From the NCBI RefSeq assembly GCF_003063645.1, contig NZ_NESJ01000008.1:1-64000 (forward strand): 64,000 nt of DNA, written 5' to 3'. The notes below the pieces were generated by a model. The model was not told where the DNA came from and searched no databases. It was given only the letters and a program-made list of their open reading frames with translations. This stretch comes from Limnohabitans sp. 2KL-51 (GTDB lineage: Bacteria; Pseudomonadota; Gammaproteobacteria; Burkholderiales; Burkholderiaceae_C). The translations under genes and the position numbers were made by a program. Each line of letters starts with the position of its first letter. Within the stretch, counting starts at the first letter, position 1. Shown here one piece after another: positions 42,320 through 52,803 of this stretch.

Positions 42320-45300
42320 TCAATCATCGAGCAACAGGGTAATCACACCCATCAAAGCGGCCATCTTTTTAGGGTCAAAAAAGTTGGCTGTCACCTCTTT
42401 GGCCTGATCCGCCGTGACCGTGCAAGTGTTGTTCGTTCCCGCAGAAGCACAGGCCCCGCCCCACCCCTTGAACGTGCTGCCTGCAGCGGGTGTGGCCAGC
42501 AGCGTGGTAATGCTGTTCAGCATCTTGGTGTAGGTGCATGTACTGGTACAGCTGACTTGCTCATGGCTGATGGTGCCTTGGCCTATGCCGACCTTGCGCA
42601 CCGTGAGCATGGGGGCTTCTTGCCAGCTGACGTCGAGCGTGACGCCGCTGTAGGTGCTCAAAGCGTCAAGCCGCACGAAATACACGGTGGATTGGCTGTG
42701 TTCAGCGTCAAAATTGCATGTCGCTTGGTTGCCGGATACGGTGCTTGCGCAGGCATTGGCCGTGGTTGTGGGGACTTGGCCAATGCCCACATACAAGTTG
42801 GAATCTCCGGTGCCGCCACTGGTGCGCACCGAAACGCGTGTTGCCCATTGGGGCACCGTAAATTGGTAATAGGCCGACACGCCCGCTGCAGCAGCCAAGT
42901 TGGTGAGCGAGCGGCCTTGACTCAACACGGCTGGGCTGGCCGCCGCCGGAACAAAGCTGGCTTGCACCGAGTTGCTGCCGCTGGCACTTGCTGTGAAGCT
43001 GCAGGTGCCGGTGCCGCTACAAGGGCCGCTCCAGCCGCCAAAGCTGGAGCCGCTGGCCGGCGTTGCAGTAAGCGAGACCACAGTGCCAGGGGCAACGCTG
43101 GCCTGGCTGCTGCTGCAGGTGTTGTCGCAGGCCAGGCCGGCAATGGCGCTGCTGACGCTGCCGCTGCCACTGCTTTGTTTGGCCACCGAGACGGTGATGT
43201 TGACAGGCGCAGCATCAAATAGCGCGCTGACATTGCGAACCTGGTCCATGCTCAACGTACAGCTGCCGGTGCCGCTGCATGCGCCACTCCAGCCTGCAAA
43301 AACTGACCCTGCCGTGGCAGTGGCAGTCAGGGTCACGCTCGAGTTGGCCCCCAACGTGGCAGAACAGCTGCTGCCGCAAGAGATCAAGGGTTTGTCAAAG
43401 CTGATGCCTGTTTGTGAGACGAGCCAACTGCGGTAGTTGGCCACCCGGGTGTAAACACCGGGGTAGGTGGGCTCTGAACAGCCATTGCCGTAACTGACAA
43501 TGCCTGCCAATGCGTAGCTGCCTCGGCCGTTCGATACAACAAGAGGCCCCCCGCTGTCGCCCTGGCAAGAGTCTTTGCCCCCAGCCAAATAGCCCGCGCA
43601 GATCATGTTGTCGGTGATGCCGTTGCCATAGCCGCTTGAACTTCTGCAGACGGCTGTGCTGATGATGGGCATGCTGGCTTGTTGCAAGTTGGCGGACAGG
43701 TTGCCTGAGTAAGTTGTGCCCCAGCCTGTGACGGTGGATGTATCGTTGTTTGCGGCCCAGAGGGCTTCGTTGTCCAGCGAGATGGGGTCAATGGGTTGTA
43801 CGGCTGCGTTGAGGACGACGGGCGTTGCCAGCTGCAGCAGCGCAATGTCGTTGTCGAAGGTGGCACTTTGGTAGCTGCCATGCACCACGATGCGCGAGAC
43901 CGTGACCATTTGACCGCCGCTGCCGCTGGTCAAAGATCCGGCCCGCACTTGCAACGCACTGGGGGAGATGGTGGTGCCGTTGCTGACCACGCAGTGCGCC
44001 GCCGTCACCACCCAGGTGCTGGACAGCAGCGATCCACCACAAGAGAGGTTGTTGTTGGTGTCTTCAAGACTGACCTGCCAGGGCCATGAGTTGGCCGCTG
44101 CGCTGCTGCCACCCACGATTCTGGTGTTGACGGCGGGCGCTGGCATGGCATAACTGGTGTTGATGGCCGTTGAGGCGACCGTGCCTTGGCCAACCCCGGT
44201 TTTGCTGACTGTGAGGGTGTAAGGGATTTCGTAGCTGTATTCAAGACTGGTGTTGCTGAAGTCGGCATACGGATCCAGGCGAACAAAATACTGGCCATTG
44301 GTGCTTTGGCTGACAGGAATGACACACAACTCTTCATTGTCACCGCGGTAAGAGGCGCAGTCGTAGTCAGTGGCGCTGGCTGCTTGCTCGGCATTGACCA
44401 GCAGGTCCGCGTCGCCTGTGCCGCCCGATAGCTTGAACGTCAGGTTGACGGCGTTGCTCGGAATGAGCATGGAGAAATCAAGGGGGCTGCCCATGGTGGC
44501 GGCAAGCGATGCAAAGCTGCCGCTGACGATGCCTGCGCTCGATGGGGTGACGAAATTGGCAGTCACTGCTTTGCCACCGTTCATGGCCACGGTGCAGCTG
44601 CCCGACCCTTGGCATGCACCCGACCAACCCACAAAAATACTGCCCGTGGCTGCAGTGGCCAGGAGTGTGACGGACGCACCGCTGTTGAAGTTGGCTGTGC
44701 AGGTGCCCGGGCAATTGATGCCGCTGGGGTTGCTGGTGATGGTGCCTGATCCCCCTCCGGCAGAGCTGACTTGCAGGGCATATTGACTGCTGACTGCCGT
44801 GTTGAATTGCGCAGTGACGGTCAGGCTAGACGACAGAGAGACGGTGCAGCTCAAGCCACTGCCCGAGCAAGCGCCAGTCCATCCGGCAAACTGCGAGCCT
44901 GTGGCCGGGCTGGCCGTGAGCGTGATGGACGTGCTGGCTGGAAAAGTGGCAGTGCAGGTGCTGCCGCAGTTGATGCCACTGGGTGTGCTGGTGACCGACC
45001 CCGTGCCAGTTCCGTCTTTGGTCACGGTCAGGGTGTTGTTGACTACCACCGCATCAAACTGTGCGATCACATTGCGTGCTTGGTCCATGCTGACTGTGCA
45101 ACTGCCCGACCCTAGGCAAGCGCCAGACCATCCGACAAACTGCGAGCCCGTTGCTGCGCTGGCCGTGAGCGTGACAGAGGTGCCATGCGCAAAGGATTGT
45201 GTGGCCGATGGGCAGTTAGCATCGCAACTGAGGCCGGCAGGGGAACTGCTGACAGTGCCTTGGCCGGTGCCGGATTTGGACAGTGTGAGCAATCTTTGCG

Positions 45301-48300
45301 TGATGTTGAAGGTGGCAACCACGGTACGGGGTGATTGCATGTCCAAGGTGCAGCTGGCGGTACCAGTGCAAGCGCCCGACCAACCGATGAATGTCGAGCC
45401 CGTTGCCGGGCTGGCCGTGAGCGTGACGGTGGTGCTGGCAGGAAAAGTGGCAGTGCAGGTGCTGCCGCAATTGATGCCACTGGGTGTGCTGGTGACCGAA
45501 CCCGTGCCAGAGCCGTCTTTGGTCACGGTCATGGTGTTGTTGACAGCGCTGGCATCAAATTGTGCGCTGACATTGCGTGCTTGGTCCATGCTCACTGTGC
45601 AGCTGGCGGTGCCGCTGCATGCGCCACTCCAGCCTGCAAAAACTGACCCTGCCGTGGCGGTGGCAGTCAAAGTCACGCTCGAGTTGGCCCCTAACCTGGC
45701 AGAACAGCTGCTGCCGCAAGAGATCAAGGGTTGGTCAAAGCTGATGCCTGTTTGTGAGACGAGCCAACTGCGGTAGTTGGCCACCCGGGTGTAAACACCG
45801 GGGTAAGTGGGCAGTGCACAGCCATTGCCGTAACTGACAACGCCTGCCAGTGCATAACCCCCGCGGCCATTGGCCACCACCAAAGGCCCCCCGCTGTCCC
45901 CTTGGCAAGAGTCTTTGCCCCCAGCCAAATAGCCCGCGCAGATCATGTTGTCGGTGATGCCGTTGCCATAGCCGCTTGAACTTCTGCAGACGGCTGTGCT
46001 GATGATGGGCATGCTGGCTTGTAGCAAGTTGGCGGCCAGAGTGCCGCCAGAGCTCGAAGTACCCCAACCGGTGACGGTGGATGTGTCGTTGTTTGCGGCC
46101 CAGAGGGCTTCGTTGTCCAGCGAGATGGGGTCAATGGGTTGTACGGCTGCGTTGAGGACGACGGGCGTTGCCAGCTGCAGCAGTGCAATGTCGTTGTCGA
46201 AGGTGGCACTTTGGTAGCTGCCATGCACCACGATGCGCGAGACCGTGACCATTTGACCGCCGCTGCCGCTGGTCAAAGATCCGGCCCGCACTTGCAACGC
46301 ACTGGGGGAGATGGTGGTGCCGTTGCTGACCACGCAGTGCGCCGCCGTCACCACCCAGGTGCTGGACAGCAGCGATCCACCACAAGAGAGGTTGTTGTTG
46401 GTGTCTTCAAGACTGACCTGCCAGGGCCATGAGTTGGCCGCTGCGCTGCTGCCACCCACGATTCTGGTGTTGACGGCGGGCGCTGGCATGGCATAACTGG
46501 TGTTGATGGCCGTTGAGGCGACCGTGCCTTGGCCAACCCCGGTTTTGCTGACCGTGAGGGTGTAAGGTATTTCGTAGCTGTATTCAAGACTGGTGTTGCT
46601 GAAGTCGGCATACGGATCCAGACGAACAAAGTACTGGCCATTGGTGCTTTGGCTGACAGGAATGACACACAACTCTTCATTGTCACCGCGGTAAGAGGCG
46701 CAGTCGTAGTCAGTGGCGCTGGCTGCTTGCTCGGCATTGACCAGCAGGTCCGCGTCGCCTGTGCCGCCCGATAGCTTGAACGTCAGGTTGACGGCGTTGC
46801 TCGGAATGAGCATGGAGAAATCAAGGGGGCTGCCCATGGTGGCGGCAAGCGATGCAAAGCTGCCGCTGACGATGCCTGCGCTCGATGGGGTGACGAAATT
46901 GGCAGTCACTGCTTTGCCACCGTTCATGGCCACGGTGCAGCTGCCCGACCCTTGGCATGCACCCGACCAACCCACAAAAATACTGCCCGTGGCTGCAGTG
47001 GCCAGGAGTGTGACGGACGCACCGCTGTTGAAGTTGGCTGTGCAGGTGCCCGGGCAATTGATGCCGCTGGGGTTGCTGGTGATGGTGCCTGAGCCCCCTC
47101 CGGCAGAGCTGACTTGCAGGGCATATTGACTGCTGACTGCCGTGTTGAATTGCGCAGTGACGGTCAGTCTGGACGACAGAGAGACGGTGCAGCTCAAGCC
47201 ACTGCCCGAGCAAGCGCCAGACCATCCGGCAAACTGGGAACCTGTGGCCGGGCTGGCCGTGAGCGTGACGGAGGTGCCTTGCACAAAAGATTGTGTTGAC
47301 GATGTGCAGATGGCATTGCAACTGAGGCCAGCAGGCGTGCTGCTGACGCTGCCTTGGCCGGTGCCGGATTTGGACACTGTGAGCAATCTTTGCGTGATGT
47401 TGAAGGTGGCCCCCACATCTCGGGATGATTTCATGTCCAAGGTGCAGCTGGCGGTGCCAGAGCAGGCGCCCGACCAGCCGATGAATGTCGAATCGCTTGC
47501 AGGGGTTGCAGTGAGCGTGACGGTGGTGGTTTCAGTAAAAGTGGCAGTGCAAGTGCTGCCGCAGCTGATGCCACTGGGTGTGCTGGTGACCGACCCGGTG
47601 CCGGTGGCGTTGACGTCTTTCGTCACGGTCATGGTGTTGTTGACCGTTATGGTGTCGGCGGGCAAATAGGTTTGCGAGGCATTTTGCATGACTTGCGCAA
47701 CCCGGGATGGATTGGATCCATAGGCATGGTCGGTTCCAAAGGTCCATCCAATGTTGGTAAAGCCGCCGGCGACCTGATGGCAATAACTCATGATCAGTCC
47801 ACCACGTTGGCCCCGAGTCCCCCCGGTGGCAGCGCCCAGCCCAGGCAAAGAACCCGTGGTGCACTCATCGATGGCGCCGCCTGTCGTTGAGCCTAGGTAG
47901 GGCGCTGCAAAGGCATGGGTGTGGTCGCTGCCAAATGCGTGGCCGAGTTCGTGCGCCACCACGATGGAGTCCCAAATGATTGTCGGGTTGGCCAGACTGA
48001 AATTGCCCTGGATACTGCCACTGACGCCATAGGCAACATTGGGTCTGTGCAGCGAGTTCATGTAGGCAACCCCGCCGCCGAGGCTGGCACCGCTCAGCAG
48101 GTGTACGTGGTTTCGCGGCAAGCTGATCAAGGGGGCGGTATTCCAGCGTGATCGCAGTTGCGAAAGTGCATTCGTGGTTGTGGTGAACGTCCAGGGGTCG
48201 GCAGCGGTGCTGTAAACATCGATTTGCTTGATGTTGAGTCGTGTGCTGATTTCGGATTGGTATTTGGCACTGACGTAAGCAAACAGGTCGGTGACGTAGT

Positions 48301-48991
48301 TGGCGGTAGCGGTGGCATTGCCGAATTTCTGAAACAAGGGGTAGTCTGTTTCGACGTACACATCGGCCCGGCGTGGGGTCAGGGCTTTTCCGGTCAAGAT
48401 GTTGGAGGTGATGGCATCTTGCAATTGTTGGCGCAATGCAAGTGAACTTGCGTCTAAAAACTGCGGCTGATCGGCTGTTTCGGCGTCGCATTGAAAGGGC
48501 CGATCGTTTGGGGGGCCATCCGTTTCCTGGGTTCTTGAGCTCAGCGTTCTGCCGGTGGCATCAAAAACATGTTCACTGACAAAAATGCGTTCGCCCAAGT
48601 GAACGATGCCTTTCATATTGCCCTGGTCGTCTATCTGCCAGAAAACAAAACTACCGGGCTGGCCGTCAATAGACCCTTTGAAGTAATGACGTGGCGTGAG
48701 AGCTCGAATGGTTTGCAAACCCCCATCGTGAACAACAATTTGGGTGTCTTGATTGCCAACCTCGAACTTTTGGAGTGTGAGTGATTGAGGTCCCGCGGCG
48801 GTGACGGCGATGTCGTCCAGAACCAAGCTTTGTCCGGCTGTCAACGCTGATGCTTTGCTCAGCAGCAATTGAGAAGTCACCGTGCTGGCCCGGATTTTTT
48901 CTGGCAATTGCGCCAGAACGGGCTGCATGGTCAACATGAAGGCCGCAAAAATCAGTGTACTGACAAAGCGGTAAATATGCCGGAGGGTCAT
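42320..48991 (-). CDS. Giant secreted protease: metalloprotease plus two trypsin domains
   Basis: This is a 2223-residue protein with a signal peptide (residues 1-27, ending PVLAQ). A propeptide is followed by a reprolysin-like zinc protease domain with [11 protein letters not shown] near 347. Then come 11 Cys-containing repeats of the GWSGAC type (InlB B-repeat-like), two PPC-like beta domains ([17 protein letters not shown] and a later copy), a trypsin domain near 843-1070 ([27 protein letters not shown]) and a second trypsin domain near 1624-1860 with the same motifs. A third, shorter PPC-like region ([15 protein letters not shown]) is near the C-terminus. An almost identical 1.7-kb DNA duplication underlies the two trypsin halves. 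No sortase or PEP-CTERM anchor is seen, so it is probably released or loosely bound. Confidence 0.88.
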   Translation of the reverse strand: MTLRHIYRFVSTLIFAAFMLTMQPVLAQLPEKIRASTVTSQLLLSKASALTAGQSLVLDDIAVTAAGPQSLTLQKFEVGNQDTQIVVHDGGLQTIRALTPRHYFKGSIDGQPGSFVFWQIDDQGNMKGIVHLGERIFVSEHVFDATGRTLSSRTQETDGPPNDRPFQCDAETADQPQFLDASSLALRQQLQDAITSNILTGKALTPRRADVYVETDYPLFQKFGNATATANYVTDLFAYVSAKYQSEISTRLNIKQIDVYSTAADPWTFTTTTNALSQLRSRWNTAPLISLPRNHVHLLSGASLGGGVAYMNSLHRPNVAYGVSGSIQGNFSLANPTIIWDSIVVAHELGHAFGSDHTHAFAAPYLGSTTGGAIDECTTGSLPGLGAATGGTRGQRGGLIMSYCHQVAGGFTNIGWTFGTDHAYGSNPSRVAQVMQNASQTYLPADTITVNNTMTVTKDVNATGTGSVTSTPSGISCGSTCTATFTETTTVTLTATPASDSTFIGWSGACSGTASCTLDMKSSRDVGATFNITQRLLTVSKSGTGQGSVSSTPAGLSCNAICTSSTQSFVQGTSVTLTASPATGSQFAGWSGACSGSGLSCTVSLSSRLTVTAQFNTAVSSQYALQVSSAGGGSGTITSNPSGINCPGTCTANFNSGASVTLLATAATGSIFVGWSGACQGSGSCTVAMNGGKAVTANFVTPSSAGIVSGSFASLAATMGSPLDFSMLIPSNAVNLTFKLSGGTGDADLLVNAEQAASATDYDCASYRGDNEELCVIPVSQSTNGQYFVRLDPYADFSNTSLEYSYEIPYTLTVSKTGVGQGTVASTAINTSYAMPAPAVNTRIVGGSSAAANSWPWQVSLEDTNNNLSCGGSLLSSTWVVTAAHCVVSNGTTISPSALQVRAGSLTSGSGGQMVTVSRIVVHGSYQSATFDNDIALLQLATPVVLNAAVQPIDPISLDNEALWAANNDTSTVTGWGTSSSGGTLAANLLQASMPIISTAVCRSSSGYGNGITDNMICAGYLAGGKDSCQGDSGGPLVVANGRGGYALAGVVSYGNGCALPTYPGVYTRVANYRSWLVSQTGISFDQPLISCGSSCSARLGANSSVTLTATATAGSVFAGWSGACSGTASCTVSMDQARNVSAQFDASAVNNTMTVTKDGSGTGSVTSTPSGINCGSTCTATFPASTTVTLTASPATGSTFIGWSGACTGTASCTLDMQSPRTVVATFNITQRLLTLSKSGTGQGTVSSSPAGLSCDANCPSATQSFAHGTSVTLTASAATGSQFVGWSGACLGSGSCTVSMDQARNVIAQFDAVVVNNTLTVTKDGTGTGSVTSTPSGINCGSTCTATFPASTSITLTASPATGSQFAGWTGACSGSGLSCTVSLSSSLTVTAQFNTAVSSQYALQVSSAGGGSGTITSNPSGINCPGTCTANFNSGASVTLLATAATGSIFVGWSGACQGSGSCTVAMNGGKAVTANFVTPSSAGIVSGSFASLAATMGSPLDFSMLIPSNAVNLTFKLSGGTGDADLLVNAEQAASATDYDCASYRGDNEELCVIPVSQSTNGQYFVRLDPYADFSNTSLEYSYEIPYTLTVSKTGVGQGTVASTAINTSYAMPAPAVNTRIVGGSSAAANSWPWQVSLEDTNNNLSCGGSLLSSTWVVTAAHCVVSNGTTISPSALQVRAGSLTSGSGGQMVTVSRIVVHGSYQSATFDNDIALLQLATPVVLNAAVQPIDPISLDNEALWAANNDTSTVTGWGTTYSGNLSANLQQASMPIISTAVCRSSSGYGNGITDNMICAGYLAGGKDSCQGDSGGPLVVSNGRGSYALAGIVSYGNGCSEPTYPGVYTRVANYRSWLVSQTGISFDKPLISCGSSCSATLGANSSVTLTATATAGSVFAGWSGACSGTGSCTLSMDQVRNVSALFDAAPVNITVSVAKQSSGSGSVSSAIAGLACDNTCSSSQASVAPGTVVSLTATPASGSSFGGWSGPCSGTGTCSFTASASGSNSVQASFVPAAASPAVLSQGRSLTNLAAAAGVSAYYQFTVPQWATRVSVRTSGGTGDSNLYVGIGQVPTTTANACASTVSGNQATCNFDAEHSQSTVYFVRLDALSTYSGVTLDVSWQEAPMLTVRKVGIGQGTISHEQVSCTSTCTYTKMLNSITTLLATPAAGSTFKGWGGACASAGTNNTCTVTADQAKEVTANFFDPKKMAALMGVITLLLDD

Positions 48992-49308
48992 TAGGTTGAG
49001 AAGGTGGTTTGGCCTACCAAGTCATGCTCATGTCGTACAGGATTTCAATTTATTAATTGTACGGGTTTTGCCTTTTCTCTGGGTCAACCAACCCATCCAA
49101 CGGGTCGGACATTGCCAGTCAGATCCGTGCAGAGTTTTTGTAAATGGGCTTGGCCAATTCAATCTCCGCCCTGCCCTTCAAAGATATGTTCCACATTGGA
49201 ACTGGCATGACCATTGAATGGTCGGGGATGACAAAATACTCGGATCCCGGATTCGGGTTGGGATGACTTTGGGGTGGTGCGAATGGTGAATGAAATCAGG
49301 GGTGTTTT
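48992..49308. other. Divergent intergenic region (protease and VanZ-like gene)
   Basis: It contains an inverted repeat CGTACA (49034-49039)/TGTACG (49058-49063) around an AT-rich stretch, about 45 bases upstream of the protease start, and repeat A copy 7 (49224-49267). No gene or RNA is recognised. AGGGG before the GTG at 49309 is the likely ribosome site of the VanZ-like gene. Confidence 0.5.
49224..49267. repeat. Repeat A, copy 7
   Basis: GGGGATGACAAAATACTCGG then ATCCCGGATTCGGGTTGGGA and TGAC, a diverged member of repeat A upstream of the VanZ-like gene. Confidence 0.6.
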
Positions 49309-50277
49309 GTGAATCAAACTGTTGAGTGGTCGAATCCTTTTGCGCGGGTGAGCTGGTTGTGGGCTGGGCTGGCTTTGGGTTGGGCGGTGGTCTCGATCTT
49401 GGGGCATTTGCCGTTTTCGATTTGGCTGGTGAGCCAACGAGCGGGGGCGTCTGGGCCTTGGGCTTTCAAGGATGCTGTGCCGTATGTCTCGATGTTGGCG
49501 GCGTTGGTGTTGTGCTTGTGGGTGTGGCGGCAATCGCGCTCCGCAAGCTCTGCACGGCTGCGCGTGGTGGGGCTGTCTTGGCTGGTGTGGCTGGCCTGTT
49601 GTGTCATGGTGGACCGTTGGCTGACGTTCACGGTGAACGAATACGCGCATTACCCGCAATTTGCGCTGCTGGCTTGGCTTTGGGCTCGGGCCTTGGATGG
49701 GGAACGAACGCGTTGGCCTGTCTTGAGCGTGGTCTTGATCACCACGCTGCTCGGGGCCCTGGATGAGACGGCGCAATACCTTTGGACCACCCAAAGCTAC
49801 AGCCACTATCTGGATTTCAACGATTGGCTGGTCAATGGGCTGGCGGCTTGGGCGGGGGTGATGTTGTTTTATGGTTTTCACGAGCCTGCGCCGTCAGCAT
49901 CCCTGTTGAGTTGGCGCTCGCGCGCCGCTTGGGTTGCTGCAGCGCTGGTGTTGGCGCTGTGTACTGCGCTGGCGACATGTGGCTGTGTGCGCCTGACGCC
50001 CGACCCGGGTGTGCAAATCGGACCCGGCGGGATGGACCAAAAGGTGCTGTATTTGCAGCGGGCTGAGGGGTGGTACGGCCATTGGCACCCGGGGCCACGG
50101 CATGGGCGCTATTGGGTGATTCATCCCCTGCCGGCGCTGGCTTTGCTGGGTTTGGGCTTGGTGGGTGTGGCTGCTTTTGCGCGCAGCGCTTCAGGCTCTG
50201 GGGGTACCGAACGTTCGCCTAGGCCTCAGGCATCGACCCTGAACAGCCCACTGCACAGTCAAGGCCCATCACAGTGA
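49309..50277 (+). CDS. VanZ-like membrane protein
   Basis: This is a 322-residue protein with about seven membrane segments. The region DETAQYLWTTQSYSHYLDFN followed by DWLVNGLAAWAGVML near 150-185 matches the VanZ-like conserved end (acidic residue, then D-x3-N-x2-G). The function is unknown in Gram-negatives. The start is a GTG with an AGGGG site 7 bases upstream. The C-terminal 100 residues include two further helices and a short soluble tail. Confidence 0.75.
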   Translation: MNQTVEWSNPFARVSWLWAGLALGWAVVSILGHLPFSIWLVSQRAGASGPWAFKDAVPYVSMLAALVLCLWVWRQSRSASSARLRVVGLSWLVWLACCVMVDRWLTFTVNEYAHYPQFALLAWLWARALDGERTRWPVLSVVLITTLLGALDETAQYLWTTQSYSHYLDFNDWLVNGLAAWAGVMLFYGFHEPAPSASLLSWRSRAAWVAAALVLALCTALATCGCVRLTPDPGVQIGPGGMDQKVLYLQRAEGWYGHWHPGPRHGRYWVIHPLPALALLGLGLVGVAAFARSASGSGGTERSPRPQASTLNSPLHSQGPSQ

Positions 50278-50308
50278 AGCGGTTCTGGACGGTGTGCCGT
50301 CAAGGGTC

Positions 50309-50731
50309 TTATTCAACGCACACGGCGATGTAGGTCAACACAAACACGCCATTGGGGGGGATCTTTCGCCAGTAGCCCATCTCTTTGACTTCGGCGACTT
50401 TGTTGCCGGTGAGTTTGGGGCCAGCGTAACTGGTCATCTGCCCCAATCGGTGCATTTTGTAAGTGCAGTCGTATTCGTTCAGGTAGCGCCTGGACCGCAC
50501 CCCTTCGGCGTCCGGTGTTTTGAGGTCCTGCATTTCCCAGACCCGGCGGATGTTGTCATCCCGCTCGATGCTTTTGCGGTTCACGAACAGCGTCACGTCC
50601 TGGGTTTCGCCGATGCGGGTCCAGGCCTGGGCGGTCAGTGGGCTCAGGCCGCCGGCCAAGCCTGCACAGCACAGGCTCCAGCGCACTACAGCACGCATTG
50701 AAAATGCTCGCATCGTCATGTTTGTTCTCAA
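50309..50731 (-). CDS. Surface-adhesin-E-like exported protein
   Basis: This is a 140-residue protein with a signal peptide (hydrophobic 15-31, ending AQA). The mature part has TRIGETQDVTLFVNRKSIER, RRVWEMQDL and RRYLNEYDCTYKMHRL, the layout of the surface-adhesin protein E family of betaproteobacteria. Two Cys (YDC, AVCVE) could form a disulphide. It overlaps the upstream FemAB-like gene by 4 bp. Role in adhesion not shown. Confidence 0.65.
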   Translation of the reverse strand: MRTNMTMRAFSMRAVVRWSLCCAGLAGGLSPLTAQAWTRIGETQDVTLFVNRKSIERDDNIRRVWEMQDLKTPDAEGVRSRRYLNEYDCTYKMHRLGQMTSYAGPKLTGNKVAEVKEMGYWRKIPPNGVFVLTYIAVCVE

Positions 50732-51654
50732 AAATAAGTGCCCGCCAGGGTGATGGCTTGACCACCGGTGCCCAATTTGAAGCGAGAGATGCCCGGCAGA
50801 TCGTGGGTGTTGACGCCCCCCAGATCGAGCAGCTCGACGCCTTGCTCTTGCAAGTAAGCCATGGCCTGCCAGAGCAATGCGTTGTGGGCATTGATTTGCC
50901 GGCCCTCTTCGTCAGCCCAGCCCATATGGTAACTGGCCACTCGGCCATGAATCAGAAAGAGCATGCCCCCCACGGTGTTCTTGCCGAGTTCTGCATAGGC
51001 CACCACAAAGGCCTGACGCGGGTCGGTCGCAGCGGCGATGTAGGCCTGCACAAAATCGGTGGGCAAGCCATGGAATTTTTTCGCTTCGCGCTGGGCCAGT
51101 TCCTGGCCCAGCAGCCAATCACAACGCTTGCGGCTCGGTTGTACATGGACGCGCAGCTTCAAATTGGCCTGCACTTTGTTCAAGCGGTTGCGCCACTTGC
51201 CCTCGAGCTGGGCTTTCAAAGTAGTGAGCGGCTGAGTCAAGTCGAGCAGCACCGTGGAGTAGCCAGTCATCACCCGCGACAGGCCTCGGGTTTCGAGCGG
51301 ATCGAGTTGTTCGCCGGTGCGGTCGGGCGAAAACAAGGGGACTTTCAGGCGCGGCAGCGGGATCGTTTGGCGCAGGCGCTTGTAGATGTCCGCACGTTGC
51401 GCGGGGCTGAGGTCGGGATGAAAGATCGGGCCCCGCGTGCAAGAGGCCAAAGAGATGTAGCCCAGCACCCGTTTGCACATGAATTGGGCAATGGCCACCA
51501 GTTGGCCTTCTTGCCAGACCATGGCCCGCGACATGTTCACACCCAATGCGGTCAAGGCTTCGCCGTAGTTCCATGCCTGCTGCAAAGCGCCGCGCTGGGT
51601 CGAATGAAATTCTTCCCAATCGGCTTGTGGCAATTGCTCCCATTTCAAATCCAT
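50728..51654 (-). CDS. FemAB/GNAT-like acyltransferase
   Basis: This is a 308-residue protein of the peptidoglycan-bridge/BioF2-like acetyltransferase group. QQAWNYGEALTALG, SCTRGPIF, KWRNRLNKVQANLKLRV and WADEEGRQINAHNALLWQAM are the usual blocks of the double GNAT fold; FDLGG is replaced by LLDLGGVNTHDLPGISRFK. Members transfer aminoacyl or acyl groups to cell-wall or sugar substrates. Substrate unknown. Divergent from the flagellar stator genes. Confidence 0.7.
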   Translation of the reverse strand: MDLKWEQLPQADWEEFHSTQRGALQQAWNYGEALTALGVNMSRAMVWQEGQLVAIAQFMCKRVLGYISLASCTRGPIFHPDLSPAQRADIYKRLRQTIPLPRLKVPLFSPDRTGEQLDPLETRGLSRVMTGYSTVLLDLTQPLTTLKAQLEGKWRNRLNKVQANLKLRVHVQPSRKRCDWLLGQELAQREAKKFHGLPTDFVQAYIAAATDPRQAFVVAYAELGKNTVGGMLFLIHGRVASYHMGWADEEGRQINAHNALLWQAMAYLQEQGVELLDLGGVNTHDLPGISRFKLGTGGQAITLAGTYF

Positions 51655-51687
51655 CTCGTCATAATAGGCAAATTTTTCAAATTCGAC

Positions 51688-51714
51688 TCAAGATAACGCA
51701 TTTGAAACCGATAA
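51688..51714 (+). promoter_or_regulatory. FliA (sigma-28) promoter of the stator operon
   Basis: TCAAGATA, an 11-base spacer, then ACCGATAA. The -10 differs from GCCGATAA at one base and the spacing is exact for flagellar sigma-28. It is 22 bases upstream of the small gene leading motA-motB, the right class of target (late flagellar genes). Confidence 0.7.
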
Positions 51715-51735
51715 ATACAGGTGTTAACGGAAAAA

Positions 51736-51924
51736 ATGAGCTCGTCATCTCCTAAAGAACATGCCATCTTGGGGCATGACATTTCTAAAGCCCGCTTGAC
51801 AATTTCGGGGTGGGCGTGGGGGGCGCTGTATTTGGGTCTGCCTGTCATTTTGCTGGGCAATTTGATCGACTTCTTTTTTCAATGGACGCTGGGTTGGTGC
51901 ATCGGTGTTTGGTGCATTGTCTAG
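51736..51924 (+). CDS. Small membrane protein upstream of motA
   Basis: This is a 62-residue protein starting MSSSSPKEHAILGHDISKAR, with two hydrophobic stretches (GALYLGLPVILLGNLIDFFF and WTLGWCIGVWCIV). No family is recognised. It is the first gene after the FliA promoter, 15 bases before motA, so it should be made with the motor. The ATG at 51736 is preferred over a GTG 15 bases upstream. Confidence 0.65.
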   Translation: MSSSSPKEHAILGHDISKARLTISGWAWGALYLGLPVILLGNLIDFFFQWTLGWCIGVWCIV

Positions 51925-51939
51925 ACTTAAAGGGCCACC

Positions 51940-52803
51940 ATGTTTTTCTTTGTCGGTTTAGCGGTTGTTTTTGGTGCGGTGTTTGGCGGTTACGTCATCG
52001 CTGGCGGCAAGATGGCCCCCATCATCAAGGCCGCGCCTTTCGAATTTCTGATCATCGGGGGGTCGGCCATTGGCGCTTCTTTGGTGGCCAACAGCTTTCC
52101 TGTTTTCAAGGCGGCCATGGGCGGCATCGGCAAGTGCATCAAAGGACCCAGTTTTCACCAAGCCGACTACCTGGCTTTGATGCTGCTGGTGGGCAAACTG
52201 CAAACGGTGATGAAAAAAGAAGGCGTGGTGGCGCTAGAATCGCACGTTGAAAACCCAGACTCCAGCCCGATTTTTGGTGAATTCCCCAAGCTGGCCAAGG
52301 ACCACTCCATCGTTCAAATGATTTGCGATCCCCTTCGTTTGATGGTGATCTCGCAGGGCAATCTGGACGCCGATGCCTTGGATGATTTGATGAAAAAGGC
52401 GATCAAGGTGCACCACCACGAGGCCTTGTTGGCTCCCGGCGCTTTGGCCGGCATTGCGGGGGGTTTGCCCGCGCTGGGTATCGTGGCCTGCGTGTTGGGT
52501 GTGGTGAAAACCATGGGTTCGATTGATCAACCCCCTCCTGTGTTGGGTGCGCTGATTGGCTCCGCGCTGGTGGGTACGCTGATGGGCGTGTTTTTGGCCT
52601 ACGGCATGTTTGAGCCCTTTGCAGGGCGACTGACCCAGATCATCAACGAAGACGCGCAAGCCTTCGACGTGATCCGCGAGATGATCGTGGGAAACCTCAA
52701 GGGCCACCCGCAACCGTTGGTGATCGAGTCCGCACGGGCCTGCATTTCACACCATAACCAACCGAGTTTTTCCGAAGTCTTTGACGGCATGCGAGGATCC
52801 TGA
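51940..52803 (+). CDS. motA: Flagellar motor stator protein MotA
   Basis: This is a 287-residue MotA of the long type. VGLAVVFGAVFGGYVIAGG is helix 1, FEFLIIGGSAIGASLVANS helix 2, then a cytoplasmic part with the charged region around HHHEALLAPGALAGIAGG, and helices 3-4 (LPALGIVACVLGVVKTMGSI, GSALVGTLMGVFLAYGMFEP). It forms the proton channel with MotB. The stop overlaps the motB start (TGATG). Confidence 0.95.
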   Translation: MFFFVGLAVVFGAVFGGYVIAGGKMAPIIKAAPFEFLIIGGSAIGASLVANSFPVFKAAMGGIGKCIKGPSFHQADYLALMLLVGKLQTVMKKEGVVALESHVENPDSSPIFGEFPKLAKDHSIVQMICDPLRLMVISQGNLDADALDDLMKKAIKVHHHEALLAPGALAGIAGGLPALGIVACVLGVVKTMGSIDQPPPVLGALIGSALVGTLMGVFLAYGMFEPFAGRLTQIINEDAQAFDVIREMIVGNLKGHPQPLVIESARACISHHNQPSFSEVFDGMRGS

